Source: Ramlibacter alkalitolerans (lineage in GTDB: Bacteria > Pseudomonadota > Gammaproteobacteria > Burkholderiales > Burkholderiaceae_C). Taken from it: DNA of 64,000 bases. How positions within the stretch are numbered: position 1 is the stretch's first letter; each line of letters starts with the position of its first letter. This document shows positions 1-7,807 of the stretch, piece after piece. The notes under the pieces were generated by a model that saw only the letters and a program-made list of their open reading frames with translations, did no database searches and was not told the DNA's origin. The position numbers were made by a program, and so were the translations under genes. The stretch covers positions 559,475 to 623,474 of the forward strand of contig NZ_JAEQND010000001.1 in the NCBI RefSeq assembly GCF_016722765.1, given 5' to 3'.

Positions 1-867
1 TTGCGCGGGGAAGCCATGGACCTGCCCCGTGTCGGCGAGCGCCTTGCCGCCAGCTGGCTGGCCGACAGCGAGCAGGCCGGCGCCGACCTCAAGCTGCGCC
101 GCTTCGTCCTGCTGCTGCGCCAGCTCGCCAGCGAATTCGATGCGTTTGCCGCGCCGACGCATCCGGCGCTGCAGGCGCTGCAGCGGCTGCAATTGCCGCT
201 GAAGCAGCGGAACGTGAACCAGCAGCGCGAGACGGTCCGGGCCGACACCTTCCTGCTGGCCGCGCAGCGCATCGTGCTGAGGGGCGAGGCCGCCGACGCG
301 CCGGAAATGCCCGAATCCTGGCCGGCGATGGATGGTCGAACGGCCGGCGAGCTCGCCGACGCCCTGCACGCCGCCATGCGGGCGCGCTTCGTCGCGATGA
401 AGGCCAAGGCCGGCCGCTTCGACGAGCCGCAGGCCCGCTACCAGCTGCGCGCCTTCGTCCGCCTCAAGCCGGAAGGGCCGTGCCCCGCCCGCATCGTCTG
501 GAGCGAGCCGAGCGATGCCTTCGTGATCGCTGCGTGGTACGAGGGCGCCGGCGCGCCGCCGGTGCAGATCGCGCTGCCCGATCCGTCCGACCGCAACCTG
601 CTGGCCGCCCTCAAGCCCAACGTGGCGTTCGTGGTGCCGCCTTCGCTGCAAAGCCTGCTCTCCGGCAGCACCAAGGACCTGCTGGCCGGCGGCGGCAAGA
701 GCAGCAGCCTGGGGCTCACGTGGATCTGCGGCTTCAACATCCCGATCATCACGATCTGCGCCTTCCTGGTGCTGAACATCTTCCTCACGCTGTTCAACCT
801 GGTGTTCGGCTGGCTCTTCTCCATGAAGATCTGCCTGCCGTTCCCGAAGATCCCGCCGAAGGGGTGA
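1..867 (+). CDS. CIS-associated protein with hydrophobic C-terminal tail (5' partial)
   Basis: The frame is open from the first base, so the true start is probably left of the window; 288 codons are visible. The first 235 or so residues are soluble and alpha/beta-like with no motif I recognise. The last 50 are strongly hydrophobic and contain IPIITICAFLVLNIF followed by a second apolar stretch, ending in a short basic, Pro-rich tail. It lies four bases before a gp25-like baseplate gene and is read in the same direction, so a role in the injection machine is likely. The tail could anchor the particle in a membrane or pack in the baseplate. The exact function is unknown. Confidence 0.55.
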   Translation: MRGEAMDLPRVGERLAASWLADSEQAGADLKLRRFVLLLRQLASEFDAFAAPTHPALQALQRLQLPLKQRNVNQQRETVRADTFLLAAQRIVLRGEAADAPEMPESWPAMDGRTAGELADALHAAMRARFVAMKAKAGRFDEPQARYQLRAFVRLKPEGPCPARIVWSEPSDAFVIAAWYEGAGAPPVQIALPDPSDRNLLAALKPNVAFVVPPSLQSLLSGSTKDLLAGGGKSSSLGLTWICGFNIPIITICAFLVLNIFLTLFNLVFGWLFSMKICLPFPKIPPKG

Positions 868-871
868 TGCC

Positions 872-1255
872 ATGAACCGTCCCCTGATCGGCTGGCCGCT
901 GCTGCCCCTGCCCGACGACCACGGCGAGCTCGCATGGCCGGAGCTGGCGAAGAGCGTGCGCGACGGCATCCGCGCGATCCTCAGCACCCGGCCCGGCGAG
1001 CAGCTGATGCGCCCCGAGTTCGGTGGCGGGCTCGAGCGCCTGCTGCACGCGCCCAACACGGTGGCGACGCGGCGCGAGATGCGCGACCTGGTGCGCGACG
1101 CGCTCACGCAGTGGGAGCGCCGCATCCTGCTCGATGGCGTGGAGGTGTGGGAGGTCGAGAACGACGCCAGCCAGGTGCGGGTGGAGATCGCCTACCGGCT
1201 GGCGCGCACCGGCGAGGCCGCGGCCCTGAACGTCTCGGTGGACCTGGAGGGCTGA
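872..1255 (+). CDS. gp25-like baseplate wedge protein (GPW/gp25 family)
   Basis: 127 residues, the usual length for gp25/gpW-type wedge proteins of contractile tails, T6SS (TssE) and eCIS (Pvc9). The diagnostic segment is visible at about residues 35-57: an ILSTRPGEQLMRPEFG core, matching the family pattern in which a PGE/R turn is followed by PxFG. In the family this protein helps form the wedge that holds the sheath initiator to the baseplate. The ATG at 872 lies four bases after the preceding stop, and three bases separate its own stop from the gpJ-like gene, so the genes are clearly cotranscribed. Confidence 0.88.
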   Translation: MNRPLIGWPLLPLPDDHGELAWPELAKSVRDGIRAILSTRPGEQLMRPEFGGGLERLLHAPNTVATRREMRDLVRDALTQWERRILLDGVEVWEVENDASQVRVEIAYRLARTGEAAALNVSVDLEG

Positions 1256-1258
1256 TCC

Positions 1259-3526
1259 ATGCCCATGCTGCCGCCTTCGCTCGACGACCGCCGCTTCGAC
1301 GACCTGGTGGAGGAGCTGGTCGCGCGCATTCCCGCGCACACGCCGGAGTGGACCAATCCGCGCCTGGGCGACCCGGGCCGCACGCTGATCGAGCTGTTCG
1401 CCTGGCTGGGCGACGCGCTCCTGTACCGCGCCAACCTCATTCCCGAGCGCCAGCGCCTGGTGTTCCTCAAGCTGCTGGGCATGGGCCTGCAGCCGGCGCG
1501 GCCGGCGCGCGGCATCGTCGGCCTGGCGTTCGCGCAGGAGACCGAGCTCGGGGCCCACACGCTGGCGCCGCGCGCGAAGCTCAAGGCGGCGCTGCCCTTC
1601 GAGACGCTGGCGGAAACCACCGTGCTGCCGGTCACGGGCGAGTGCTACATCAAGCGCCGCATCGCGCCCGCGGACGCGGCGAAACGCAGCGACATGCTGC
1701 AGGGCCTGGCGCGCATCCACCGCATCAGCGGCGCCCTCAAGGCCTACGAGACGACGCCCGTGTTCCCGCAGGGCCGCGCGACGCCGGCCGGCGTCGACGT
1801 CTTCGCCCAGAGCGCCGACCGCGCCTTGTGGGTCGCGCTGCTGGCACCGAAGGCGGCGCAGGCACCGCAGCAACCCACCGTGAACGAAGCCGCGCGGCTG
1901 GCGCTGGGCGGCGGGAACGCGGCGCTGCCGCCGCTGCTGTCGGTGGGCCTGGTGCCCGCCGTCAAGCCGCCCACCGTGTTCGAGGATGTCACCACGCCCG
2001 TCGCGGTGCCGGTGCTGTGGGAGATCACGACGCAGGGCCGCAGCGGCTTCGAGACCGACTACCTGACCTTGCCGGTGCAGGCCGGCACCGACTCGAGCGG
2101 CGGCCTGGCGCGGGCCGGGACGCTGCGCCTGCAGTTGCCGGACGAGAGCCTGATCTGGGCACCGCCCAACGACGTGGGCGTGAATCCGCATGCCGGCGTG
2201 GGCGACGTGCCGCCGCGGCTGGACGACCCCGAGCGCGTGGCGCGCGTGATCGCCTGGCTGCGCCTGCGCCCGCTGCCCGGGCAAGCGGTGGAGCATCTGC
2301 CGCTGGCCTGGCTGGGCGTGAACGCGGTGGAGATCGAACAGCGTGCCACCCTCGAGGGCCGCGTGCTGGGCAGCTCCAGCGGCGCCGCAGACCAAGCGTT
2401 CGCGCTGCCCTTCGGTTCGGTGGATGCGGCCTCGCTGCAGGTCGAAGTGGAAGCGCCGGGCCGCGGCTACGAGCCGTGGACGCGCGTCGACGATCTTGCG
2501 GCGGTGAGCGCCGATGCGAACGTCGCGCGCGACGCCACGGCCTACGAGCTCGATGCCGAGGCCGGCACCCTGCGCCTCGGCGACGGCGTGCGCGGCAAGG
2601 TGCCCGAGCCCGGCATGCGCGTGCGCCTGGCGCTGGGCCGCTTCGGCGGCGGACGCGCCGGCAACCTGGCGCCCGATTCGCTTTCGGAGCTGAACGGCAT
2701 CCGCATCGATGGCCAGCCGGCGCCCGCGATCAAGGTGCTGCAGCCGCTGCCGCTGGCCGGCGGGGAAGATGCCGAGACCCTCGCATTGGCCGAGCGCCGC
2801 ATCCCTGCCCGCCTGCGCCATCGCGACCGCGCGGTGACCGAGGAGGACTATCGCCGCCTGGCCTTCGAAGCACCTGCCATCGACGTCGGCCGGGTGGAGG
2901 TGCTGGCGCGCTTCAAGCCGCGCGACCGCCGCTTCGAGGTGCCGGGCGTGGTGAGCGTGCTGGCGCTGCCGGCCGCGCCGCTGGCACCGGCGCCCAATCC
3001 GCGGCCCGACCGCCCCTTCATCGAGCGGCTGCATGGCTTCCTCGCGGCCCGCACGCCGCTGGCCACCGAGCTGTACGTGATCGGCTGCGACTACGTGGCC
3101 GTCGGCGTATCGGTGGCGATCGCGATCCGCGACGGCTTCGCGCGCGACCAGGTCCTGCTCGACGCGACCGCGGCCCTGCGCCGGCTGCTGTGGCCGCTCG
3201 CGCCGGGCGGGCTCGACGCGCAGGGCTGGCCGCTGGGGCGAGCCTTGCGCACCCGCGAACTGGAGGTGGAGGTCTCGCGCGTGCCGGGCGTGGACGAGCT
3301 CCGCGGCCTGCGCCTGTTCCAGCAGCGCGAGGGCGACTGGCAGGCCCTGCCCGAGATCGCCGCCGATGGCGCGCAGGTGCTGGTGTTGCAGCGCTGGCAA
3401 TTGCCGGAGCTGCTTTCCATCGTCGCGATCGAAGGCGCTAGCGCACCCACCAACCTGCGCGCGGTGCCGAATCCCTTCGCCGAGCCCTCCGCGGTGGCGG
3501 TGCCCGTCGTGCCGGAGCTGTGCTGA
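1259..3526 (+). CDS. gpJ-like baseplate assembly protein
   Basis: 755 residues. The N-terminus carries the signature of putative baseplate assembly proteins in eCIS clusters: DPGRTLIELFAWLGDALLYR at about residues 41-60, followed by an ERQRLVFLKLLGM helix. The C-terminal third holds the baseplate-J pattern RHRDRAVTEEDYRRLA (about 520-535), leading into the strand-rich gpJ fold and a region beginning near PDRPFIERLHGFLAARTPL. This corresponds to Pvc11/T6SS TssF-like wedge components in family terms. It sits in canonical order between gp25 and the gpI-like gene, and its stop overlaps the next start by one base. Confidence 0.87.
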   Translation: MPMLPPSLDDRRFDDLVEELVARIPAHTPEWTNPRLGDPGRTLIELFAWLGDALLYRANLIPERQRLVFLKLLGMGLQPARPARGIVGLAFAQETELGAHTLAPRAKLKAALPFETLAETTVLPVTGECYIKRRIAPADAAKRSDMLQGLARIHRISGALKAYETTPVFPQGRATPAGVDVFAQSADRALWVALLAPKAAQAPQQPTVNEAARLALGGGNAALPPLLSVGLVPAVKPPTVFEDVTTPVAVPVLWEITTQGRSGFETDYLTLPVQAGTDSSGGLARAGTLRLQLPDESLIWAPPNDVGVNPHAGVGDVPPRLDDPERVARVIAWLRLRPLPGQAVEHLPLAWLGVNAVEIEQRATLEGRVLGSSSGAADQAFALPFGSVDAASLQVEVEAPGRGYEPWTRVDDLAAVSADANVARDATAYELDAEAGTLRLGDGVRGKVPEPGMRVRLALGRFGGGRAGNLAPDSLSELNGIRIDGQPAPAIKVLQPLPLAGGEDAETLALAERRIPARLRHRDRAVTEEDYRRLAFEAPAIDVGRVEVLARFKPRDRRFEVPGVVSVLALPAAPLAPAPNPRPDRPFIERLHGFLAARTPLATELYVIGCDYVAVGVSVAIAIRDGFARDQVLLDATAALRRLLWPLAPGGLDAQGWPLGRALRTRELEVEVSRVPGVDELRGLRLFQQREGDWQALPEIAADGAQVLVLQRWQLPELLSIVAIEGASAPTNLRAVPNPFAEPSAVAVPVVPELC

Positions 3527-6276
3527 TGGACGCGAACGGCCTGCGCTTCTGGCTGCTGGGCGAGGCGGCGCATTTCCCGGGGCTGGAACACGTCGCCTGG
3601 GACGCCGGGTGCCGGCTGCTGCGGCTGGCCTCCGAGCGCACGCTGCAGGCCGCGCTGGCGCCGGCAGCGGCCTTCGCGGCGGCGCAGTCGGCGCTGGAGC
3701 GCGTGCCGCGCGCGATCGACGCGCTCGGCTGCGTGGCGCGCTGGGATGCGGCGGCCGGCACGGTGCGCGTCAAGAGCCCGCTGCCGGATGAAGTGGACCT
3801 GCTGCCGCTGGCCGAACCGCCCACCGACCTGTGTGCCGCGCCCGACGGCATCCTCTACATCGCGCTGCCCACCGGCGTGCGATTGCATGACCTGCGGGGC
3901 CGCTGGAACGACGTGAGCGTGGCGCTGGCCGGCTTCGTGCCGTGGCGGCTCGCACCGCATGCGGACGGCGGAGTGTGGGTGCTGGAACGCGGCAGCGGCC
4001 GCATCGCGCGCCTCACGGGCCGCCCGATGCGCACGGAAACGCCGCAACCCGACGACTACGACCCGCGCGTGTTCCGGCCCGCGCCGGAAAATGCCTGCGC
4101 GCCGCAGCTCGCGGACACCCTGGCGCCGGCGCTGGAGCTGGCCGAGAACCCGGTCGCGATCGCCTCCGGCCCCGACGGCGCGCTGCTGCTGCTGTCGTGG
4201 GCGGCCGAACAAGGCAGCGCGCGCGTGCGGGTGTGGCAGTCCGGCGCCTCCTCGGCCGGCCAGGTGCTCGCGCTGCAAGGCGCCGCCTTTGCCTATTCCG
4301 CGGCCTGGCTCGCGCCCGACCGCATCGGTGTGCGCGTGCCCGGCCGCCGCGATGTCCCGGCCTTCGACCTGCCGGCGACCGACGCTGCGAGCGTGCCGCC
4401 GGCGGGCGAGGTCTATCCGCTGGCCAGCGACGCGGTCGAGGCGCCGTTCGCCAACGGCGTCGCGCAGCCACCGCACTACCCGCTGGCGGACGGCGGCGCC
4501 GATGCGCTGTACCCGCTGTCGCTGCGCCAGCTCGCGCGCAGCGGCACGGCAAGCACTTACGCCGGCAGCGCCGCGGGCCTGGTCGCGCGCCGCATCGACA
4601 GTGGCGACACGACCACCGTGTGGCACCGCCTGTTCGCCGAGGCCGCGCTGCCGCCGCACACCGGCTTCGTCGCCTGGGTCGCCGCGACCAACGAGCCGGC
4701 ACCGCCGGCCGACGACGATCGCCTGGCCTGGCACCCGCATGGCTTCGGCGCCGACATCGCGGTGCTCGATCCTGCGATGGCGGCACCGCAGTTGCCCGTC
4801 GCGGCGTGGGAGCCGGTGGCCAGCGAACTGCCGCACCATCCCGGCCTGCTGCCCGGTGCACGCGAGCCCGGCGTGCGCGGCCTGTTCGGCGTGCTGCTGC
4901 AGGATGCGCACCGGCGCGTGCGCGCCATCACGGGGCGCTACCTGTGGCTGAAGCTCGCCTTGCACGGCGACGGCCGCGCCACGCCGGAGATCGCCGCGCT
5001 GCGGGCCTGGAGCAGCCGCTTCTCGTATGCCGACCGCTACCTGCCGCGCCTGTACCGCGAGTCCGTGTTCGGCGCCGCGGCGGCATCGCCCGGCGAGTCG
5101 CTCGCGCGCATCGACGACGCCTTCCGCACCGACCTCGATGCCGGCAGCGGCCCGGGTGCCGCGTTGCGCGCGCGCCTGGCCTTGGAGCAGATGAAGCTCG
5201 GCCCCGCCGCCGTGGTGGAGACGGAAGATCCGGGGAATGCCTGGCTGCTGCGCGACGGCCCGCGGGCCTGGCGGCTACGGCGCGAGAACGACGGCATCAC
5301 CGTCTACCGGCCGCGCGCCACGCCGGCCGACTTCCAGGACCGCCTGCTGGCCAACTTCGAAGGCGTGCTCACGCGGCTGGAGGACCAGGTCGCCGCGGCG
5401 CACCTGCTCACCGATCCTTCGGTGCTGGCCGACGAGCGCCTCGACTGGCTGGCCGGCTGGATCGGCGTCGCCTTCGACGCGGCGCTGCCTGCCAGCCGCC
5501 GGCGCGACTGGCTGCGCGCCGCCCCCGAGCTCGCGCGCTGGCACGGCACGCGCACCGGGCTGCGCCTGGCGCTCGACATCGCCACTGGGGGCGCCGTGCG
5601 TGGCGGCGAGGTGCTGGTGGTCGAGGACTTCCGCCTGCGCCGCATCCTCGCCACGCTGCTCGGCGTGGACCTCGCCGACGAGCGCGATCCCCTGCTGCCC
5701 GGCCTGCAGGTGAGCGGCAATTCGGTGGTGGGCGACACGCTCTTAATCGGCGACCGCGAGCGCGCCGAACTGGCGGCGCTGTTCGATGCCGGCCAGCTCG
5801 GGGCGGCAGCAGAAGCCGCGGCGCTGGACTTCGACGGCCGCCTCGCGCACCGTGCCACCGTGCTGGTCCACCAGGAATTCGAAGCGCAGGACCTGGCGCT
5901 GGTGCGCCGCATCGCGCAGCTCGAGGCACCGGCGCACGTGCAGGTGCGCGTGGCCGCGGCGACGTGGCCGCTGCTGGTGGGCATCGCCAGCCTGGTCGGC
6001 GTGGACACCTACCTGGGCCCGGCGCGCGTCGCGCGGCCGGTGCAGGTGCAGCGCAGCGCGCTGGGGGCGGGCGACTACCTGATCGCCGCAGCGGCGCTCG
6101 ACCCGCGGCTTTCCGGCGCGCAGGCGACGCTCGCACCGCCCGAGGCCGCCGCCGGCAGCGACCGCGTCGAGCGCGGCGGCGCCAGCTTCATCCTCGACGG
6201 CAGCGGCTCGCGCGCGGCGCCGGGGCGGCACATCACCGAATACCGCTGGCGGTGGCTGCCGCCCGGGGAAACCTGA
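3526..6276 (+). CDS. gpI-like phage tail / baseplate protein with propeller-like N-terminus and C-terminal PKD half
   Basis: I chose the ATG at 3526, which overlaps the previous stop as TGATG; a GTG two codons earlier is possible. 916 residues. Residues about 80-330 look like NHL or beta-propeller repeats (APDGILYIALPTGVRLHDL and APHADGGVWVLERGSGRIARL). The phage tail protein I module starts near residue 500 with YADRYLPRLYRESVFG and continues through LTRLEDQVAAAHLLTDPSVL (about 615) and the WLAGWIGVAFD and HGTRTGLRLAL segments. The last 50 residues resemble only the first strands of a PKD domain, ending at ITEYRWRWL. It is equivalent to Pvc12 in gene order. A single TGA separates it in frame from the next gene. 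Confidence 0.82.
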   Translation: MDANGLRFWLLGEAAHFPGLEHVAWDAGCRLLRLASERTLQAALAPAAAFAAAQSALERVPRAIDALGCVARWDAAAGTVRVKSPLPDEVDLLPLAEPPTDLCAAPDGILYIALPTGVRLHDLRGRWNDVSVALAGFVPWRLAPHADGGVWVLERGSGRIARLTGRPMRTETPQPDDYDPRVFRPAPENACAPQLADTLAPALELAENPVAIASGPDGALLLLSWAAEQGSARVRVWQSGASSAGQVLALQGAAFAYSAAWLAPDRIGVRVPGRRDVPAFDLPATDAASVPPAGEVYPLASDAVEAPFANGVAQPPHYPLADGGADALYPLSLRQLARSGTASTYAGSAAGLVARRIDSGDTTTVWHRLFAEAALPPHTGFVAWVAATNEPAPPADDDRLAWHPHGFGADIAVLDPAMAAPQLPVAAWEPVASELPHHPGLLPGAREPGVRGLFGVLLQDAHRRVRAITGRYLWLKLALHGDGRATPEIAALRAWSSRFSYADRYLPRLYRESVFGAAAASPGESLARIDDAFRTDLDAGSGPGAALRARLALEQMKLGPAAVVETEDPGNAWLLRDGPRAWRLRRENDGITVYRPRATPADFQDRLLANFEGVLTRLEDQVAAAHLLTDPSVLADERLDWLAGWIGVAFDAALPASRRRDWLRAAPELARWHGTRTGLRLALDIATGGAVRGGEVLVVEDFRLRRILATLLGVDLADERDPLLPGLQVSGNSVVGDTLLIGDRERAELAALFDAGQLGAAAEAAALDFDGRLAHRATVLVHQEFEAQDLALVRRIAQLEAPAHVQVRVAAATWPLLVGIASLVGVDTYLGPARVARPVQVQRSALGAGDYLIAAAALDPRLSGAQATLAPPEAAAGSDRVERGGASFILDGSGSRAAPGRHITEYRWRWLPPGET

Positions 6277-6294
6277 AACACGCAGGAGAACGCC

Positions 6295-6609
6295 ATGGCC
6301 GATTTCGTGCCCGGAGTGGAGATCAGTACCGAAGCGCCGACCATCGAGGTCACCGTCAGCCCCGACCGGCCGCTGCCGCTGGGGCGGCAGCTGTTCCGCC
6401 TGGTGGTGGTGGACAGCGCCGGCAACATCTCCAAGCCCGACCAGGTGGAGGTGATCATCGCCGACCAGGATGCGCCGACCGCGGTGCTGCGCGGCCCCAA
6501 GGTCACGCCCTTCGGCCAGAGCTTCGGCATGGACGGCTCGGCCTCCTTCGACGCCGGTGGCGGCAAGGTGGTCAAGTGGATCTGGACCTACCTCGGCCCG
6601 GCGACCTGA
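6295..6609 (+). CDS. small PKD-like protein (C-half then N-half of PKD folds)
   Basis: 104 residues. The first half matches the last strands of a PKD domain (LFRLVVVDSAGNISKPDQVEV, residues about 38-58). The second half matches the first strands of another PKD domain (SFGMDGSASFDAGGGKVVKW). The protein ends where a complete domain would need its remaining strands. An AGGAG ribosome binding site precedes the ATG. The reading frame is the same as that of the upstream gpI-like gene, with one TGA and six codons between. The likely role is a small linker or fibre-adaptor subunit of the injection particle. The function is inferred from context only. Confidence 0.6.
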   Translation: MADFVPGVEISTEAPTIEVTVSPDRPLPLGRQLFRLVVVDSAGNISKPDQVEVIIADQDAPTAVLRGPKVTPFGQSFGMDGSASFDAGGGKVVKWIWTYLGPAT

Positions 6610-6619
6610 AGGCGCCGTC

Positions 6620-6895
6620 ATGGCCAGCTTCGTCATCGGCCAGCCGCTCACGACGCCCGAGCCGCGCGTCGTGGTCGACGCCGGCCTCAAGCCGGGCTTG
6701 CACCGCTTCCGGCTGGTGGTGGTGGACGACGGCGGCCAGGCCTCGAAGCCGGACGAGGCGGTGGTGGAGGTGGCCGCGCGGCTGATCCCGGGCGAGGTCG
6801 TCACGCCCGTGGTGCTGAACCCGGATCCCATAGGCCGCGTCGTGAATCCCCCGATCGTGGCGCCGCCGCTGCGGACCCTGAGGAGACCGAAATGA
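6620..6895 (+). CDS. small PKD-like protein (C-half of PKD fold)
   Basis: 91 residues from the ATG at 6620. Residues about 25-50 (LHRFRLVVVDDGGQASKPDE) are closely similar to the matching part of the preceding small protein, and again represent only the final strands of a PKD-like beta sandwich. The remainder is Val/Pro-rich with a basic end (LRRPK). The frame differs from that of the preceding gene, so it is a separate polypeptide. Its stop overlaps the next start as ATGA, indicating translational coupling in the injection-system operon. It is probably a structural linker; no enzymatic motif is present. Confidence 0.6.
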   Translation: MASFVIGQPLTTPEPRVVVDAGLKPGLHRFRLVVVDDGGQASKPDEAVVEVAARLIPGEVVTPVVLNPDPIGRVVNPPIVAPPLRTLRRPK

Positions 6896-7800
6896 GCATC
6901 CAGGCCTTCGCTGCCGACCCGCTGGTGGCGCAGCCGCGCGCCGACCGCCTCTCCTACGCCACCGGCATGCTGCTCGATGCGCAGGACTTCAGCGACGAAC
7001 AGACCTACCACCGCGGCCGGCTGGCGCGCGCGCTGGCCTTCCTCGCCGGGCCGGGCACGCTGGCCGGCCTGGAGGTGCAGCACGTGCCCGGCACCGCGAC
7101 GCAGGTGGAGGAGATCCGCGTGCAGCCCGGCGTCGCCGTGGACCGCCTCGGCCGCCTGATCGAGCTGCCCCGCGCCGCCTGCCTGCGCCTGCCCCGCTGG
7201 TTCGACGCGACGCGCGACGCCGATGGCGGCGACACGCTGCGCCAGGCCGCCTACGAGAACCTGGGCCGCTTCGTCTCGCGCCGCATGACTGACGAGGGCA
7301 CCGCCCTGCCGGCGCGCGCCGTGGTGGCCGACGTCTTCCTGCGCTTCGCCGCCTGCGCGCGCGGCCTCACCCCCAGCTTTGCGCAAGGGCCGTTCGACGC
7401 CCTCAACGCGGTCTCGACCTCGCGCCTGCGCGATGCCTGGGAGCTGCTGATGCTGCCGCGCGCCGGCCTCGCCGACAGCTACAGCGGCCTGCCGCTGCCA
7501 CCGGCCGCCGCCGCGCTGTCGGACCCGAACACCACCGCGGCCCAGCGGCGCGACGCGCTGCAGGACGCGATCCTGCACGGCTGGGAGGGCAGCGGCCACG
7601 CCGGCGGCAGTGGCGGCCTCGCGAGCGCACCGGAGCAGCCGCCGGCGCTCGATCCGAGCGCCGTCTTCCTCGCGCGCGTGTTCCTGCCGGTCGATGCGGC
7701 GACGCCGCCCGCGCGCAGCGCCGATGCCCCGCGGGTCGACAACTGGGCGCGGCATTTCCTTCCCGCGGCGGCGCTGGTGGCGCAGGCCGCGGGGCTGTAG
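6892..7800 (+). CDS. CIS fibre/adaptor-like protein, first of three sharing an N-terminal module
   Basis: 302 residues. The N-terminal module reads YATGMLLDAQDFSDEQTYH, then a GRLARALAFL helix and GTLAGLEVQ. The next two genes carry recognisable versions of the same pattern (a G-x-x-L-x-A start, a DQQYF or WQAWQ helix, then G-x-x-x-GL-[ED]-V). The C-terminal half is Ala-rich, with no catalytic motif I recognise. It overlaps the upstream gene by four bases. Proteins of this kind occur between the gpI-like and tape-measure genes in eCIS-type clusters, so a tail-fibre, collar or adaptor role is the best guess. It could also be a cargo adaptor. Confidence 0.55.
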   Translation: MSIQAFAADPLVAQPRADRLSYATGMLLDAQDFSDEQTYHRGRLARALAFLAGPGTLAGLEVQHVPGTATQVEEIRVQPGVAVDRLGRLIELPRAACLRLPRWFDATRDADGGDTLRQAAYENLGRFVSRRMTDEGTALPARAVVADVFLRFAACARGLTPSFAQGPFDALNAVSTSRLRDAWELLMLPRAGLADSYSGLPLPPAAAALSDPNTTAAQRRDALQDAILHGWEGSGHAGGSGGLASAPEQPPALDPSAVFLARVFLPVDAATPPARSADAPRVDNWARHFLPAAALVAQAAGL

Positions 7801-7807
7801 ACGAAAG

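Noticed and set aside
1..3. TTG at base 1 as a true start of the first gene
   Set aside because: The frame is open at the window edge and there is no sequence upstream to judge; it is treated as 5' partial.
794..3400. 868-codon open frame on the minus strand
   Set aside because: It is antisense to the clear gp25 and gpJ genes, with low-complexity His/Arg/Gln/Ala composition and no start context.
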